Of a DNA stretch of 64,000 bases, positions 33,419 to 42,053 are shown piece by piece (the first letter of the stretch is position 1; each line of letters starts with the position of its first letter). Location of the stretch: the NCBI GenBank assembly GCA_046518185.1, contig JBKGRZ010000004.1:62001-126000 (forward strand), given 5' to 3'. The DNA is from Scandinavium vulneris_A. GTDB lineage: Bacteria > Pseudomonadota > Gammaproteobacteria > Enterobacterales > Enterobacteriaceae. The position numbers and the translations under genes are program-made. The notes under the pieces were generated by a model that did no database searches, was not told the DNA's origin, and saw only the letters and a list, made by a program, of their open reading frames with translations.

Positions 33419-34698
33419 TTCACTTCCTCATGTGTCATCGCCATGTCGCGCGCGTCGCTGTCGACGGGGATGGCGGTAATTTCTCTGTCCGATTCACGGA
33501 AGAACAGCATAAACAACACGGCAATCACGGCGATCATCACCGCCCCGAAGGTCCACATCCCGGCCCAGTTGAAGGTCAGGCCGTTGACCGGCGTTTTATA
33601 GGCGAACATTTTCTCCATCATCACACCGCCGAGACGGTAGCCGAGCAGGCTGCCAAAGCCCTGACAGCACAGGGTAATCAGCCCCTGCGCAGCGTTGCGC
33701 ATTTGCACCGGCGCTTTTTTGTCGACGTAAATGTAGGCGGTTACGTAGTAAAAATCGTAGCTCACGCCGTGCAGCAGAATACCGAGGAAAAGCAGGCCGT
33801 AGGTAAAGTAATGCTCTGCGCCGCCATAGACGAAAAAGCCGTAGCGAATGGCCGCGGTCACCAGACCTAATAATAATACCTTTTTAATACCAAAGCGCTT
33901 GGTGAAGAACGGCAGCGCCAGCATAAAGAAGATTTCGGAGAACTGGCCGAGGGTCATCCAGCCGGTGGCGTTATGCATCCCGACTTCGGTCAGATAGCCG
34001 TTGGCAAAGATGTAGTAGAACGCCAGCGGCATGGCGAACAGGAACGAGCAGAAGAAAAAGACGAGGAAGTTTTTGTCGCGCAGCAGCACCAGCGCGTCCA
34101 GGCCAAGCATGACCTTCAGGCTCATTTTGCCGGTACTTTTTGGCGGCGTATCCGGCAGGAACAGCGCGAAAACGCCCAGTAGAGCCGAGCTGGCAGCGGT
34201 GATAAGCAGCGGAATGCTGGTCGGGGAGATATCGTTATAACCCAGCATTTGCGGCAGGAAACCGCACACCAGGCCGGAACCAATCCAGCCTATGGTGCCC
34301 ATCACGCGAATGCGCGGGAAATCGCGCTCGACGTCCGGCACGTGGGAAAAAGCAATGCTGTTGGTCAGGGCGATGGTCGGCATATAGGTCAGCGAGTAGG
34401 CCAGCAGCAACGGGAAGAAGCCATGGAAGGTGGTCTGCTGCGCGGCGAAATACATCAAAATCGCCCCGGCAAACATCAGTATTGCCAGCACTTTCTGTGC
34501 CGGAAAGAAGCGGTCAGTCAGCGAGCCAACCAGGATGGGCGAGAGGATCGCCGCGATGGCAGTACAGGCATACGACCAGCCGATTTCCCCGGCGCTGAAG
34601 CCGTTTTTGCTCAGCCATAACCACAGAGGCACAAACCACGCCCCCCAGATAAACCACTCCACGAACATCATGAACGACAGCTTCACTGTAGTTTTCAT
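33415..34698 (-). CDS. yegT: YegT, nucleoside:H+ symporter family MFS transporter
   Basis: The protein has 427 residues with twelve predicted transmembrane helices. The start MKTTVKLSFMMFVEWFIWGA is almost identical to E. coli YegT, which belongs to the nucleoside:H+ symporter (NupG/XapB) family. ATG 34698 is preferred over an ORF extension of 15 codons because AAGGA lies nine nt upstream and homologues start here. First gene of the yegTUV operon. It likely imports the substrate used by YegU and YegV. Confidence 0.95.
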   Translation of the reverse strand: MKTTVKLSFMMFVEWFIWGAWFVPLWLWLSKNGFSAGEIGWSYACTAIAAILSPILVGSLTDRFFPAQKVLAILMFAGAILMYFAAQQTTFHGFFPLLLAYSLTYMPTIALTNSIAFSHVPDVERDFPRIRVMGTIGWIGSGLVCGFLPQMLGYNDISPTSIPLLITAASSALLGVFALFLPDTPPKSTGKMSLKVMLGLDALVLLRDKNFLVFFFCSFLFAMPLAFYYIFANGYLTEVGMHNATGWMTLGQFSEIFFMLALPFFTKRFGIKKVLLLGLVTAAIRYGFFVYGGAEHYFTYGLLFLGILLHGVSYDFYYVTAYIYVDKKAPVQMRNAAQGLITLCCQGFGSLLGYRLGGVMMEKMFAYKTPVNGLTFNWAGMWTFGAVMIAVIAVLFMLFFRESDREITAIPVDSDARDMAMTHEEVK

Positions 34699-34947
34699 CT
34701 TTAAATCCTTCATGACAGGTAAGGTACGACTGCACACTACCATTGAATAATACCTTTTAAATACCTTTGCGGTGATTTCATGAGCGACTTAACACTTTTT
34801 CGTACCTGAATCGTGCCAGCGGAATGTGCTTAAAAGCGCACAAATGGGCTGGCAAAATCGCGCTCAGAAGACCAGGCTTAGGGTTGCCTTAAACATGGGC
34901 ACAGGACATTCATGCCAGCGCCGCTGGCACTTACGGGAGTTATCACT

Positions 34948-35997
34948 ATGACTGATATTGCGCAGTTGCTTGGCAAAGACGCCGACAGCCTTTTACAGCA
35001 TCGTTGTATGACCATACCGTCCGGACAGCTTTATCTTCCCGGCCCTGATTATGTCGATCGCGTGATGATTGACAACAACCGTCCCCCAGCCGTTCTGCGT
35101 AACATGCAGACCCTGTATAACACCGGGCGTCTGGCGGGCACCGGCTACCTCTCTATTTTACCGGTAGACCAGGGCGTTGAGCACTCTGCTGGCGCCTCAT
35201 TTGCCGCTAATCCGCTCTATTTTGACCCAAAAAATATTGTTGAGCTGGCGATTGAGGCGGGCTGTAACTGTGTCGCTTCGACCTATGGCGTGCTGGCGAG
35301 TGTGTCGCGCCGCTATGCTCACCGCATCCCGTTCCTTGTGAAGCTCAATCACAACGAGACGCTCAGCTACCCGAACACCTTCGACCAGACGCTCTACGCC
35401 AGTGTCGAACAGGCTTTCAATATGGGCGCGGTGGCGGTCGGGGCGACCATTTATTTCGGCTCGGAAGAGTCGCGTCGCCAGATTGAAGAGATCTCCGCCG
35501 CATTTGAACGTGCGCATGAACTGGGCATGGTGACCGTTCTGTGGGCCTATCTGCGTAATTCCGGCTTTAAAAAAGATGGCGTGGATTATCACGTTTCCGC
35601 CGACCTGACCGGTCAGGCTAACCATCTGGCAGCGACCATTGGCGCGGATATCGTGAAGCAGAAAATGGCGGAGAATAACGGCGGTTACAAGGCGGTGAAC
35701 TTCGGTTATACCGATGAGCGCGTTTACAGCAAGCTGACCACTGATAACCCGATCGATCTGGTGCGTTACCAGCTGGCTAATTGCTATATGGGCCGCGCAG
35801 GGCTGATTAACTCTGGCGGGGCAGCAGGGGAAAATGACCAGGTCGACGCCGTTCGCACCGCAGTTATCAATAAACGTGCGGGTGGGATGGGCCTTATTCT
35901 GGGTCGTAAAGCGTTCAAGAAATCGATGGCCGAGGGCGTGAAGCTGATTAACTCGGTGCAGGACGTGTATCTGGACGAGAAAGTGACCATCGCCTGA
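34948..35997 (+). CDS. fbaB: Class I fructose-bisphosphate aldolase (DhnA type)
   Basis: Cleaves or forms fructose 1,6-bisphosphate by a Schiff-base mechanism. The protein has 349 residues and is nearly identical in layout to E. coli FbaB (DhnA). LSILPVDQGVEHSAGASF near residue 75 and IGADIVKQKMAENN, which holds a likely active-site lysine, are family markers. ATG 34948 has GGGAG eight nt upstream; the 12-codon longer frame has no such site. In E. coli this enzyme serves gluconeogenic growth. It is followed by a strong bidirectional terminator shared with convergent yegS. Confidence 0.96.
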   Translation: MTDIAQLLGKDADSLLQHRCMTIPSGQLYLPGPDYVDRVMIDNNRPPAVLRNMQTLYNTGRLAGTGYLSILPVDQGVEHSAGASFAANPLYFDPKNIVELAIEAGCNCVASTYGVLASVSRRYAHRIPFLVKLNHNETLSYPNTFDQTLYASVEQAFNMGAVAVGATIYFGSEESRRQIEEISAAFERAHELGMVTVLWAYLRNSGFKKDGVDYHVSADLTGQANHLAATIGADIVKQKMAENNGGYKAVNFGYTDERVYSKLTTDNPIDLVRYQLANCYMGRAGLINSGGAAGENDQVDAVRTAVINKRAGGMGLILGRKAFKKSMAEGVKLINSVQDVYLDEKVTIA

Positions 35998-36010
35998 TAC
36001 TCGTTATAAC

Positions 36011-36047
36011 AAAAAAGCCTCCTTCTGATTCAGGAGGAGGCTTTTTT
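36011..36047 (+). terminator. Bidirectional terminator between fbaB and yegS
   Basis: Perfect 13-bp stem AAAAAAGCCTCCT / AGGAGGCTTTTTT with T-runs on both strands, between the convergent fbaB and yegS stops. Confidence 0.92.
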
Positions 36048-36048
36048 A

Positions 36049-36948
36049 TCAGCGCAATAAAGGACAACCCGGCGGCAGACGGCATTCCAGGGCATGGGGC
36101 AGGGTTTCGATCCGGAATTCCCGCCCGCTCATCGGTTCTCCGTCGAGATTAAAGGTAATGTCGTGCGGGGCAGTGATTTCAAACCACGACGATACGCCAT
36201 CAATCAGGTTCGGGCTCTCTTCCGGGCGGGAGAGAGTGTTAAACAGTGCAGGGAGCAGTTCTTCACCGGTGAAAATACGCAGGTGTAACAGACCGTCATT
36301 GATTAAGGCATCCGGGCAAAGCTGCTGCCCGCCACCCGCCTGACGCCCGTTACCTATCCCAATCACCAACGCGTCACCCTGCCAGTGGAAATTTTCGCCG
36401 CGAATTTCACAGCGATCGGGTTTCAGGGTATCCATGCGCATCAGGCCATGGATCAGATACGACACGCCACCTAACGCTGCTTTCAGTTTCTCCGGCGTTT
36501 CGCTGGTGATCCGCGTCCCGAATCCGCCGGTCGCCATATTGATAAAGCAGGTTTTGTCGTTGACCCGCGCGATATCAATCGCCGTGGCGTTGCCCGCAAT
36601 CGCCAATTTCAGGGCTTTATCGAGTTCAGGCGGAACGCCGACGCTGGTAGCAAAATCGTTGGCGGTGCCGAGCGGCAGAAGGCCGAGTGCCGGAATATAG
36701 CTGTTTTCACACTGGATAATTGCGGTAGCGACTTCATTGATGGTGCCGTCGCCGCCGCCAGCGATCACCGTTGCCACGCCCAACCGGCAGGCTTCGTCCA
36801 GATAGCGCGCCGCATCGCCTTTCTCCCACGTCACGCGCACGTGGATTTCCACGCCGTCCTCACGCAACTGGTTTATGGCTTCGCGAAGTGCGGGTTCACC
36901 GGCACCTTTGCCATTTAAGATCAATAAGCTGGGTGGGAAGTCAGTCAT
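36049..36948 (-). CDS. yegS: YegS, lipid kinase (diacylglycerol-kinase catalytic family)
   Basis: Phosphatidylglycerol-type lipid kinase described for E. coli YegS. The protein has 299 residues, the family length. The nucleotide-binding signature GGGDGTINEVATAI is near residue 65, PLGTANDFATSVG near 92 and the C-terminal FNLDGEPM near 272. It acts at the inner face of the membrane. Convergent with fbaB; the conserved fbaB/yegS proximity supports the call. Confidence 0.96.
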   Translation of the reverse strand: MTDFPPSLLILNGKGAGEPALREAINQLREDGVEIHVRVTWEKGDAARYLDEACRLGVATVIAGGGDGTINEVATAIIQCENSYIPALGLLPLGTANDFATSVGVPPELDKALKLAIAGNATAIDIARVNDKTCFINMATGGFGTRITSETPEKLKAALGGVSYLIHGLMRMDTLKPDRCEIRGENFHWQGDALVIGIGNGRQAGGGQQLCPDALINDGLLHLRIFTGEELLPALFNTLSRPEESPNLIDGVSSWFEITAPHDITFNLDGEPMSGREFRIETLPHALECRLPPGCPLLR

Positions 36949-37055
36949 CCTTTTTATCCAAATTATTCAACATGATAAAAAGTGTACCTTATGATCCTGA
37001 CTTATGCATGAGACCAGGCTGAATTAGGCGGGGGGCGTCAAATTTTAGGCAATAA

Positions 37056-37082
37056 AAAACCCGCACTTGGCGGGTTCTTTTT
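37056..37082 (-). terminator. Terminator downstream of the csp gene
   Basis: 7-bp stem AACCCGC / GCGGGTT with loop ACTTG, flanked by A-rich and T-rich runs on both sides. It can end the minus-strand csp message (T-run after the stem on that strand) about 80 nt after its stop. Confidence 0.75.
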
Positions 37083-37156
37083 ATCATCAGTGGTTCTTAA
37101 CTGCTCAGGCTAGTGCCTTCATCGCGGTTGTAAGGTACACTGATAATCAGCGCGGC

Positions 37157-37369
37157 TTACAGCGGGGATACGTTGCCAGCTGCTGGGCCTTTAGCGCCGT
37201 TTTCGATGGTGAAGGACACTTTCTGACCTTCATCCAGAGTTTTGAAGTTATCGCTCTGAATTGCAGAGAAATGTACGAATACATCTTTGCTGCCGTCGTC
37301 AGGAGTGATGAAGCCAAAACCTTTATCAGCGTTGAACCATTTTACTAAACCAGTCATTTTGTTAGACAT
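37157..37369 (-). CDS. CspA-family cold-shock/RNA chaperone protein
   Basis: Single-stranded nucleic-acid-binding cold-shock domain protein, 70 residues, the usual size. RNP1 (KGFGFITP) and RNP2 (DVFVHFSAI) are both present, after the MTGLVKWFNADKG opening. It binds RNA and acts as RNA chaperone. ATG 37369 has TTAAGGAAG eight nt upstream. Which E. coli paralogue it equals (CspA, B, G, C, E) is not decided; the sequence is nearest to the cold-inducible CspA/B/G group by eye. The long leader described separately fits thermoregulated translation. Confidence 0.92.
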   Translation of the reverse strand: MSNKMTGLVKWFNADKGFGFITPDDGSKDVFVHFSAIQSDNFKTLDEGQKVSFTIENGAKGPAAGNVSPL

Positions 37370-37722
37370 AGATACTTCCTTAATTATTTGAGCCACGTAG
37401 TAAGGCGGCGATGAGGGTCTGTAATTAGAGACCTTTCTTATTTGGCACTTAGGAGGAGGCTCATGAAGGAGAGTATCTAACGATAACACCGAACTGAGGA
37501 CTGCTTTACTAAAACTGCTTTCATAAGGTCTGTGTTCCAAACCGATGACGCTATTAAGACACAGCGAAATTAATTTAGCAACGTTTTATGTTTTTTATTT
37601 TAACCACTTAAACGCCCAGATGGCTGAATGACTGCGCCCATCGTTGATTATTCAAGCACTTTCTCCTGCTGTCGCTTCGCTTAGCAGGCCTACAAAACGC
37701 AGGCCTGCCGCCGGGTGGATCG
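37370..37722. promoter_or_regulatory. csp leader region and REP-like repeat
   Basis: No gene seen. On the minus strand the first ~190 nt upstream of the csp ATG are likely the long 5' untranslated leader and promoter typical of cspA-type genes. I could not identify an exact cold box. The remainder (about 37600-37722) separates it from the hydrolase gene and holds the REP-like element at 37665-37693. Confidence 0.45.
37665..37693 (-). repeat. REP-like palindromic repeat
   Basis: On the minus strand it reads GTAGGCCTGCTAAGCGAAGC followed by GACAGCAGG, the pattern of enterobacterial REP/PU elements with the characteristic central GCGAAGCG-type loop side. Next to it, GCAGGCCT / AGGCCTGC (about 37684-37708) adds a further hairpin. 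It lies 3' of the hydrolase gene, the usual place for REP units. Confidence 0.7.
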
Positions 37723-38751
37723 TTATTTAAGATTAGCGTTGAAGAACGCGGTCAGTTTCTCAAACGGGATCAGGTCAGTGCGGTCATACAAATCAACATG
37801 CCCTGCGCCCGGAACAACATACAGCTCTTTTGGCTGTCCGGCGCGTTGATAGGCATCTTCGCTAAACTCTTTCGAGTGGGCCTGGTCACCGGTGATAAAC
37901 AGCATCGGACGCGGTGAAATGGTGTCGATATCGTTGAACGGATAGAAGTTCATAAACTTGCCTATGCTGCTCAGCAGGGGTTTAGTGGTCAGTTCTTCTT
38001 TCTCGCCCTGAGGGGTATAGCCGCCTCGCGCAGTGCGATAGAAATCAAAGAACTCGCGCTGAATAGCTGGGGTCGAATCATCCAGTTTATTGACGGTTCC
38101 GGGAATGTACGCCTTCTCTGCGCCTTTAAATTCGGCAAAACGCTGCTCGATTGCCGATTTAATAAACGCCTGACGCTGCTCTGCGGTTTGGGAATGATTC
38201 AGGCCATTTCGGAAAGCCGAACCCATGTCATACATGCTGACGGTGGCAATCGCCTTCATGCGCGGATCGATTTTCGCTGCGCTGATCACGAAGCTGCCGC
38301 TGCCGCAGATGCCCAGCACGCCAATCTTCTCCGGATCAACATAGGGCTGGGTGCTCAGGTAGTCGACCGCCGCGCTGAAGTCATCAGAATAGATTTCCGG
38401 CGAAATCAAATGACCCGGCTTACCTTCGCTTTCGCCCCAAAAAGAGAGGTCGATCGCCAGGGTCACATAGCCCTGTTCCGCCAGTTTTTGCGCATACAGA
38501 TTCGAGCTTTGTTCTTTCACCGCCCCCATCGGGTGGCCGACGATAATGGCCGGATTTTTAACGTTCTGATTCAGTGTCTTCGGGATAAACAGATTGCCCA
38601 CTACCTTCATCTGATACTGATTTTTAAACGTCACCTTTTGCTGAGTGACTTTATCGCTTTTATAGAAGTTATCCGCGCCTTTTGACATGTCAGCCGCGGT
38701 GGCCGCGAATGAGCCGAGTAACAGCCCCAGCGCCAGGGTTATATTTTTCAT
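37723..38751 (-). CDS. Exported alpha/beta hydrolase (dienelactone-hydrolase-like)
   Basis: The protein has 342 residues. A signal peptide (about 1-20, MKNITLALGLLLGSFAATA-AD) places it in the periplasm. The alpha/beta-hydrolase fold shows IIVGHPMGAVKEQS, the nucleophile elbow GICGSGS with Cys in the nucleophile position as in dienelactone hydrolases, an acid in FITGDQAHS and the catalytic His in PGAGHVDLY. ATG 38751 is used since AGAGG lies nine nt upstream; a start three codons earlier overlaps that site. It is the second gene of an operon with an MFS exporter, both divergent from a LysR gene. The substrate is unknown. Confidence 0.82.
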   Translation of the reverse strand: MKNITLALGLLLGSFAATAADMSKGADNFYKSDKVTQQKVTFKNQYQMKVVGNLFIPKTLNQNVKNPAIIVGHPMGAVKEQSSNLYAQKLAEQGYVTLAIDLSFWGESEGKPGHLISPEIYSDDFSAAVDYLSTQPYVDPEKIGVLGICGSGSFVISAAKIDPRMKAIATVSMYDMGSAFRNGLNHSQTAEQRQAFIKSAIEQRFAEFKGAEKAYIPGTVNKLDDSTPAIQREFFDFYRTARGGYTPQGEKEELTTKPLLSSIGKFMNFYPFNDIDTISPRPMLFITGDQAHSKEFSEDAYQRAGQPKELYVVPGAGHVDLYDRTDLIPFEKLTAFFNANLK

Positions 38752-38764
38752 GGAATGCATCCTC

Positions 38765-39958
38765 TTAGTGTGCGTGACGTGTTTTACGTGATGTCAGGAA
38801 TGTCAGCCCGGCGGCGGCAATCAACAGCCCTCCGCTCAGGGTAAAGGTGCTCTGCCAGCCGATGTGGTCAAACGCGAGGCCGCCGAGGGTAGAACCCAGC
38901 GCGATAGACAGCTGGATAATGGCGACCATCAGGCCACCGCCTGCTTCGGCATCGTCCGGCAGCGTGCGGGCCACCCAGGTCCACCATCCGGTGGGCGCCG
39001 CCGTCGCCAGCAGTCCCCAGAACCCCAGCATCGGCGCAACTACCCAGACGTTTTGCCCCGACAGCATCAATGTCCCGGCGATGACCGCCATCAGTAAGGG
39101 GATGGCGATGAGCGTCGGGTAGAAGCCGGCCTTCAGGCAGCGGCTAATCACCAACGTACCGATAAACCCCGCGACGCCGATGGTCAGCAATATGAGCGAT
39201 AACGTGGCTATCTCCACTTTCGTCACCGTTTCGAGAAACGGGCGGACGTAGGTGAATAAGGCGAACTGCCCCATGAAGAACAGGCCGCAGGCCAGCAGGC
39301 CAATCGCTACCACCGGACGGGTAAACAGACGAAAAATAGCGCCGCCGGAACGCGGGTTTTTATCGGCCGCCATCAGCGGCAGGCTTATCCACTGCCAGAT
39401 GAACGCCGCGATCGCCACCGGGACCAGGCACCAGAAGGCCCCGCGCCAGCCAACCACCGCCCCGAGATAGCTACCGAGCGGGGCGGCTATCACAGTGGCC
39501 AGCGCGTTTCCGCCGTTGAAAATCGCCAACGCGCGAGGCACCAGATGCTCAGGCACCAGCCGAAGCGCGGTGGCCGCAGACATCGACCAGAATCCACCGA
39601 TCGCGATACCTATCAAGGCCCGGCCCAGCATGTAGACGGGATAACTGGTCGCCATCGCGACGATTGCGCCAGAAATTGCCATTAGCGCCGTCATTCCCAG
39701 CAGCAGAAATTTACGGTTCAGATTTCCGGCAAGCGTAGAGAGCGACAGGCTGGTCACGACCGCCAGCGCCCCGGAAATCGCAATCCCTTGCCCGGCCAGC
39801 CCTTCACTGACGCCCAGATCGGAGGCGATGGGCGTCAGCAGGCTTACCGGCATAAATTCTGACGCGATCAGCACAAAGACGCAGAGCGTCATTGCAAAAA
39901 CGCCGCTCCAGTAGGCGTGCTGTTGGTGAGTGGGTATTTCACGGGTCATTGTGGGCAT
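38765..39958 (-). CDS. MFS drug/nucleoside exporter (DHA1 type, NepI-like)
   Basis: The protein has 397 residues with twelve predicted membrane helices. EFMPVSLLTPIASDLGVSEGLAGQ, read in parts, and GIAIGGFWSMSAA closely recall E. coli NepI (YicM), a purine ribonucleoside exporter, and the AraJ/YdhP sugar-efflux group. It probably exports a small molecule. Divergent from a LysR regulator 167 bp away and 13 bp upstream of the exported hydrolase gene, which suggests one regulated function. Confidence 0.85.
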   Translation of the reverse strand: MPTMTREIPTHQQHAYWSGVFAMTLCVFVLIASEFMPVSLLTPIASDLGVSEGLAGQGIAISGALAVVTSLSLSTLAGNLNRKFLLLGMTALMAISGAIVAMATSYPVYMLGRALIGIAIGGFWSMSAATALRLVPEHLVPRALAIFNGGNALATVIAAPLGSYLGAVVGWRGAFWCLVPVAIAAFIWQWISLPLMAADKNPRSGGAIFRLFTRPVVAIGLLACGLFFMGQFALFTYVRPFLETVTKVEIATLSLILLTIGVAGFIGTLVISRCLKAGFYPTLIAIPLLMAVIAGTLMLSGQNVWVVAPMLGFWGLLATAAPTGWWTWVARTLPDDAEAGGGLMVAIIQLSIALGSTLGGLAFDHIGWQSTFTLSGGLLIAAAGLTFLTSRKTRHAH

Positions 39959-40086
39959 TCTCTTTTACCTCGACATCCGGCCAGGCAACCTTCAGGGATG
40001 GGCTGGGCGAATGCCGTTCACGATTATCTGTTGCTGAAATTTTCACATGAGAGGTGTAGGCTGACTAGCTAATGAATACTTAATGG

Positions 40087-40096
40087 GCTTATAAGC
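40087..40096. promoter_or_regulatory. Palindromic operator candidate in the LysR/MFS divergent region
   Basis: Perfect 10-bp palindrome GCTTATAAGC, within a longer AT-rich imperfect dyad (TTAATGGGCTTATAAGC then TCTGCTTATTAATT), 30 nt before the LysR ATG. This is a plausible LysR-type binding site but not proven. Confidence 0.4.
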
Positions 40097-40125
40097 TCTG
40101 CTTATTAATTGGAGATGTCTGGCGG

Positions 40126-41058
40126 ATGAAACGCAATCTGAATGACCTGCTTTATTTTGTCACCGTTGCCCGGGAAGGGAGCTTTACCCGCGCGGCGGCG
40201 CATCTGGGCGTGACGCAACCTGCGCTCAGCCAGGCGATTTCCGCCCTCGAAGAACGGATGCAGATCCGCCTGCTGACGCGCACCACTCGCAGCGTGTCGC
40301 CCACGACAGCCGGAGAACGGTTGTTACAGGCCATCGGCAACCGTTTTGATGAGATTGAGGCCGAGCTGGAGTTGCTCACGGAGCTGCGGGACAAACCCGC
40401 CGGGACGGTGCGCATCACGTGTGGGCCGGACGTGTTACGCACCACGCTGTTACCCAAGCTGACGCCACTGCTGCGCGAGTATCCAGATATCCATATTGAG
40501 TTTGATGCCAACCACGGTTTCCGCGATATCGTGGCCGATCGTTTTGATGCAGGTGTGCGCCTGGGCGATACCATTGATAAAGACATGATAGCCATCCCTA
40601 TTGGCCCGGAATTGCGCATGGCGGCGGTTGCGTCGCCGGATTACTTCGCCCGTTATCCGATCCCACAAACGCCGCATGAGCTGACGCAACACTGCTGTAT
40701 TAATCAGCGGATGGTTCGATCCGGTGGATTATATGTGTGGGATTTTGACCAGGACGGCGGCGATCTGAATGTGCGCGTGAGCGGCCAGCTGACGTTTAAT
40801 ACTACAGAGCACATTGTTTATGCCGCGCTGGCGGGGTTGGGGATCGCGTTTTTGCCGGAAGAAGAATTTGGGTCGCATATTGAGGCAGGGCGGCTCGTTC
40901 GGGTGCTGGAGCCCTGGTGTCAGCCTTTCCCTGGCTATTACCTCTACTACCCCAGCCGCAAACAACCTTCTCCGGCGTTTTCATTGGTCGTCGATGCGCT
41001 ACGTGTGCAGCGCAAACGAAAACCGGTCAATCAGGGGCAAAAGGGCAGAAAAGCCTGA
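40126..41058 (+). CDS. LysR-family regulator divergent from MFS exporter
   Basis: The protein has 310 residues. The winged HTH has GSFTRAAAHLGVTQPALSQAISALEERM, read as two blocks, followed by a co-inducer domain from about residue 90 (GTVRITCGPDVLRTTLLP). It probably controls the divergent exporter/hydrolase operon in response to an unknown ligand; this is the usual LysR arrangement. A terminator hairpin begins inside its last codons. Confidence 0.92.
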   Translation: MKRNLNDLLYFVTVAREGSFTRAAAHLGVTQPALSQAISALEERMQIRLLTRTTRSVSPTTAGERLLQAIGNRFDEIEAELELLTELRDKPAGTVRITCGPDVLRTTLLPKLTPLLREYPDIHIEFDANHGFRDIVADRFDAGVRLGDTIDKDMIAIPIGPELRMAAVASPDYFARYPIPQTPHELTQHCCINQRMVRSGGLYVWDFDQDGGDLNVRVSGQLTFNTTEHIVYAALAGLGIAFLPEEEFGSHIEAGRLVRVLEPWCQPFPGYYLYYPSRKQPSPAFSLVVDALRVQRKRKPVNQGQKGRKA

Positions 41059-41093
41059 GTTCCGTAGATGACTGAACCCAGGCTTTGTTCTTC
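41050..41093 (+). terminator. Terminator of the LysR gene
   Basis: Stem AAAGCCTGAGTTC / GAACCCAGGCTTT (one G-T wobble), loop 11 nt, followed by TGTTCTT. The stem starts in the final codons of the gene. A second hairpin, GCCCGGC / GCCGGGC (41130-41155), lies before the convergent gene and looks like a degenerate REP unit. Confidence 0.75.
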
Positions 41094-41173
41094 CGAAAGG
41101 TAAAGAATACCTGCTGGCGCTACGCGTAAGCCCGGCAAACGCAGTGCCGCCGGGCAATTCATAGCTCTGTTTG

Positions 41174-41602
41174 TTAACGCTCCCAGCGCGGCGCTTTCAT
41201 ATCTGCTGCGAACATCCACACCAGCTCACACAATAATCCGCGCAGCGTTACCTCCATGTCAGGCGGCAACGTGTGCTGGCTCAGGAGCTGTGTCAGCGCC
41301 TGGCAGTACGCGCACAGCGCATCGTGATCCGGTTCTAACCAGGATTGTGGCTCAGGCAGTTTATCGACGGTCAGCCGCTCAATCAGATGTGCCGGAATAG
41401 GGTCGTTCAGCGTCGGGGCCAGCAAGGCCAGACAGGAGCCAAGTCGGCCTAACAGCGCCAGCTTATAATCGTCTTCGTCACGGCCGCACTCAATCAGGGT
41501 TTCGGCAAAACGGTCACAGCATTCGGCCAGATCGAGAAAATCTGTTGAAGCGCTAAAAGGGATAGTCAGTAAATCGCAGTCAGGGGAAAGGAGGGATGTC
41601 AT
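41174..41602 (-). CDS. Hypothetical protein, paralogue of 2359-2808
   Basis: No named family recognised. The protein has 142 residues, acidic and soluble. It shares with 2359-2808 the blocks TDF..LAE.C, PTL.DPIP..LIE.LTV, LCAYCQALTQLL and GLLCELVW...APRW. ATG 41602 is chosen for GGAG eight nt upstream and because homology to the paralogue starts near there. An in-frame extension of 74 codons up to 41824 also reads like protein, so a longer form cannot be excluded. It lies downstream of a toxin-immunity island but with a gap of some 270 nt, so the link is uncertain. Confidence 0.72.
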   Translation of the reverse strand: MTSLLSPDCDLLTIPFSASTDFLDLAECCDRFAETLIECGRDEDDYKLALLGRLGSCLALLAPTLNDPIPAHLIERLTVDKLPEPQSWLEPDHDALCAYCQALTQLLSQHTLPPDMEVTLRGLLCELVWMFAADMKAPRWER

Positions 41603-41868
41603 AGATTGAACTCCACTACACAAGGTGAAATCGTCAATGGCACAAACGCGCCACTGTGTCCCCACTAAGGTTTTGCAGTAGGCCAATCCCGGCACCTGTT
41701 TTTGCAGATGCCTGGCGAGAATACTGCGATGGGTGAGGGGATAAAAGTCTTTATCCGGAGAGATTTGTTCCTGTTCGCTGTGAGCGAAAAGAGGAAGTTT
41801 GCTTTCGGGTAACCTAATCCGCATGCCAGAGGATCGCTAAAAGTGAATGGTTCGTTTAAGCGGGATAC

Positions 41869-42042
41869 TTACAACAAGACTTGCATTGCAATGGTTTTCC
41901 TCTTCTCGTCGCAAAATTCAATCAAATAACTAAGCGTCGGGGTCTCGAAAATAATAACAATTGTACCTATCATCCCTTTCGTAAGGGCTTCATTCGGCAA
42001 ATCTGCTGTTAAGGACACAACATCTAATTCGGCTCGATTCAT
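41869..42042 (-). CDS. Small DUF4926-like protein
   Basis: The protein has 57 residues and was found by translating the gap. It reads MNRAELDVVSLTADLPNEAL, then KGMIGTIVIIFETP, SYLIEFCDEKRKTIAM and VLL. The pattern is a short beta-barrel: VVxLTxDLPxxxLxxGxxGTIV, then YxIEFxDExGxTxAxxxL. It is what I recall of the DUF4926 family, small proteins frequently found near toxin genes. It lies 11 nt after the frameshifted immunity copy on the same strand. The ribosome site is weak. A role as an extra immunity protein is inferred from position only. Confidence 0.6.
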   Translation of the reverse strand: MNRAELDVVSLTADLPNEALTKGMIGTIVIIFETPTLSYLIEFCDEKRKTIAMQVLL

Positions 42043-42053
42043 TGTATTTATGC

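Noticed and set aside
41603..41824. 74-codon N-terminal extension of the hypothetical protein at 41174-41602
   Set aside because: No ribosome site at its ATG, whereas the internal ATG has GGAG at good spacing and matches where the paralogue starts; kept only as an alternative.
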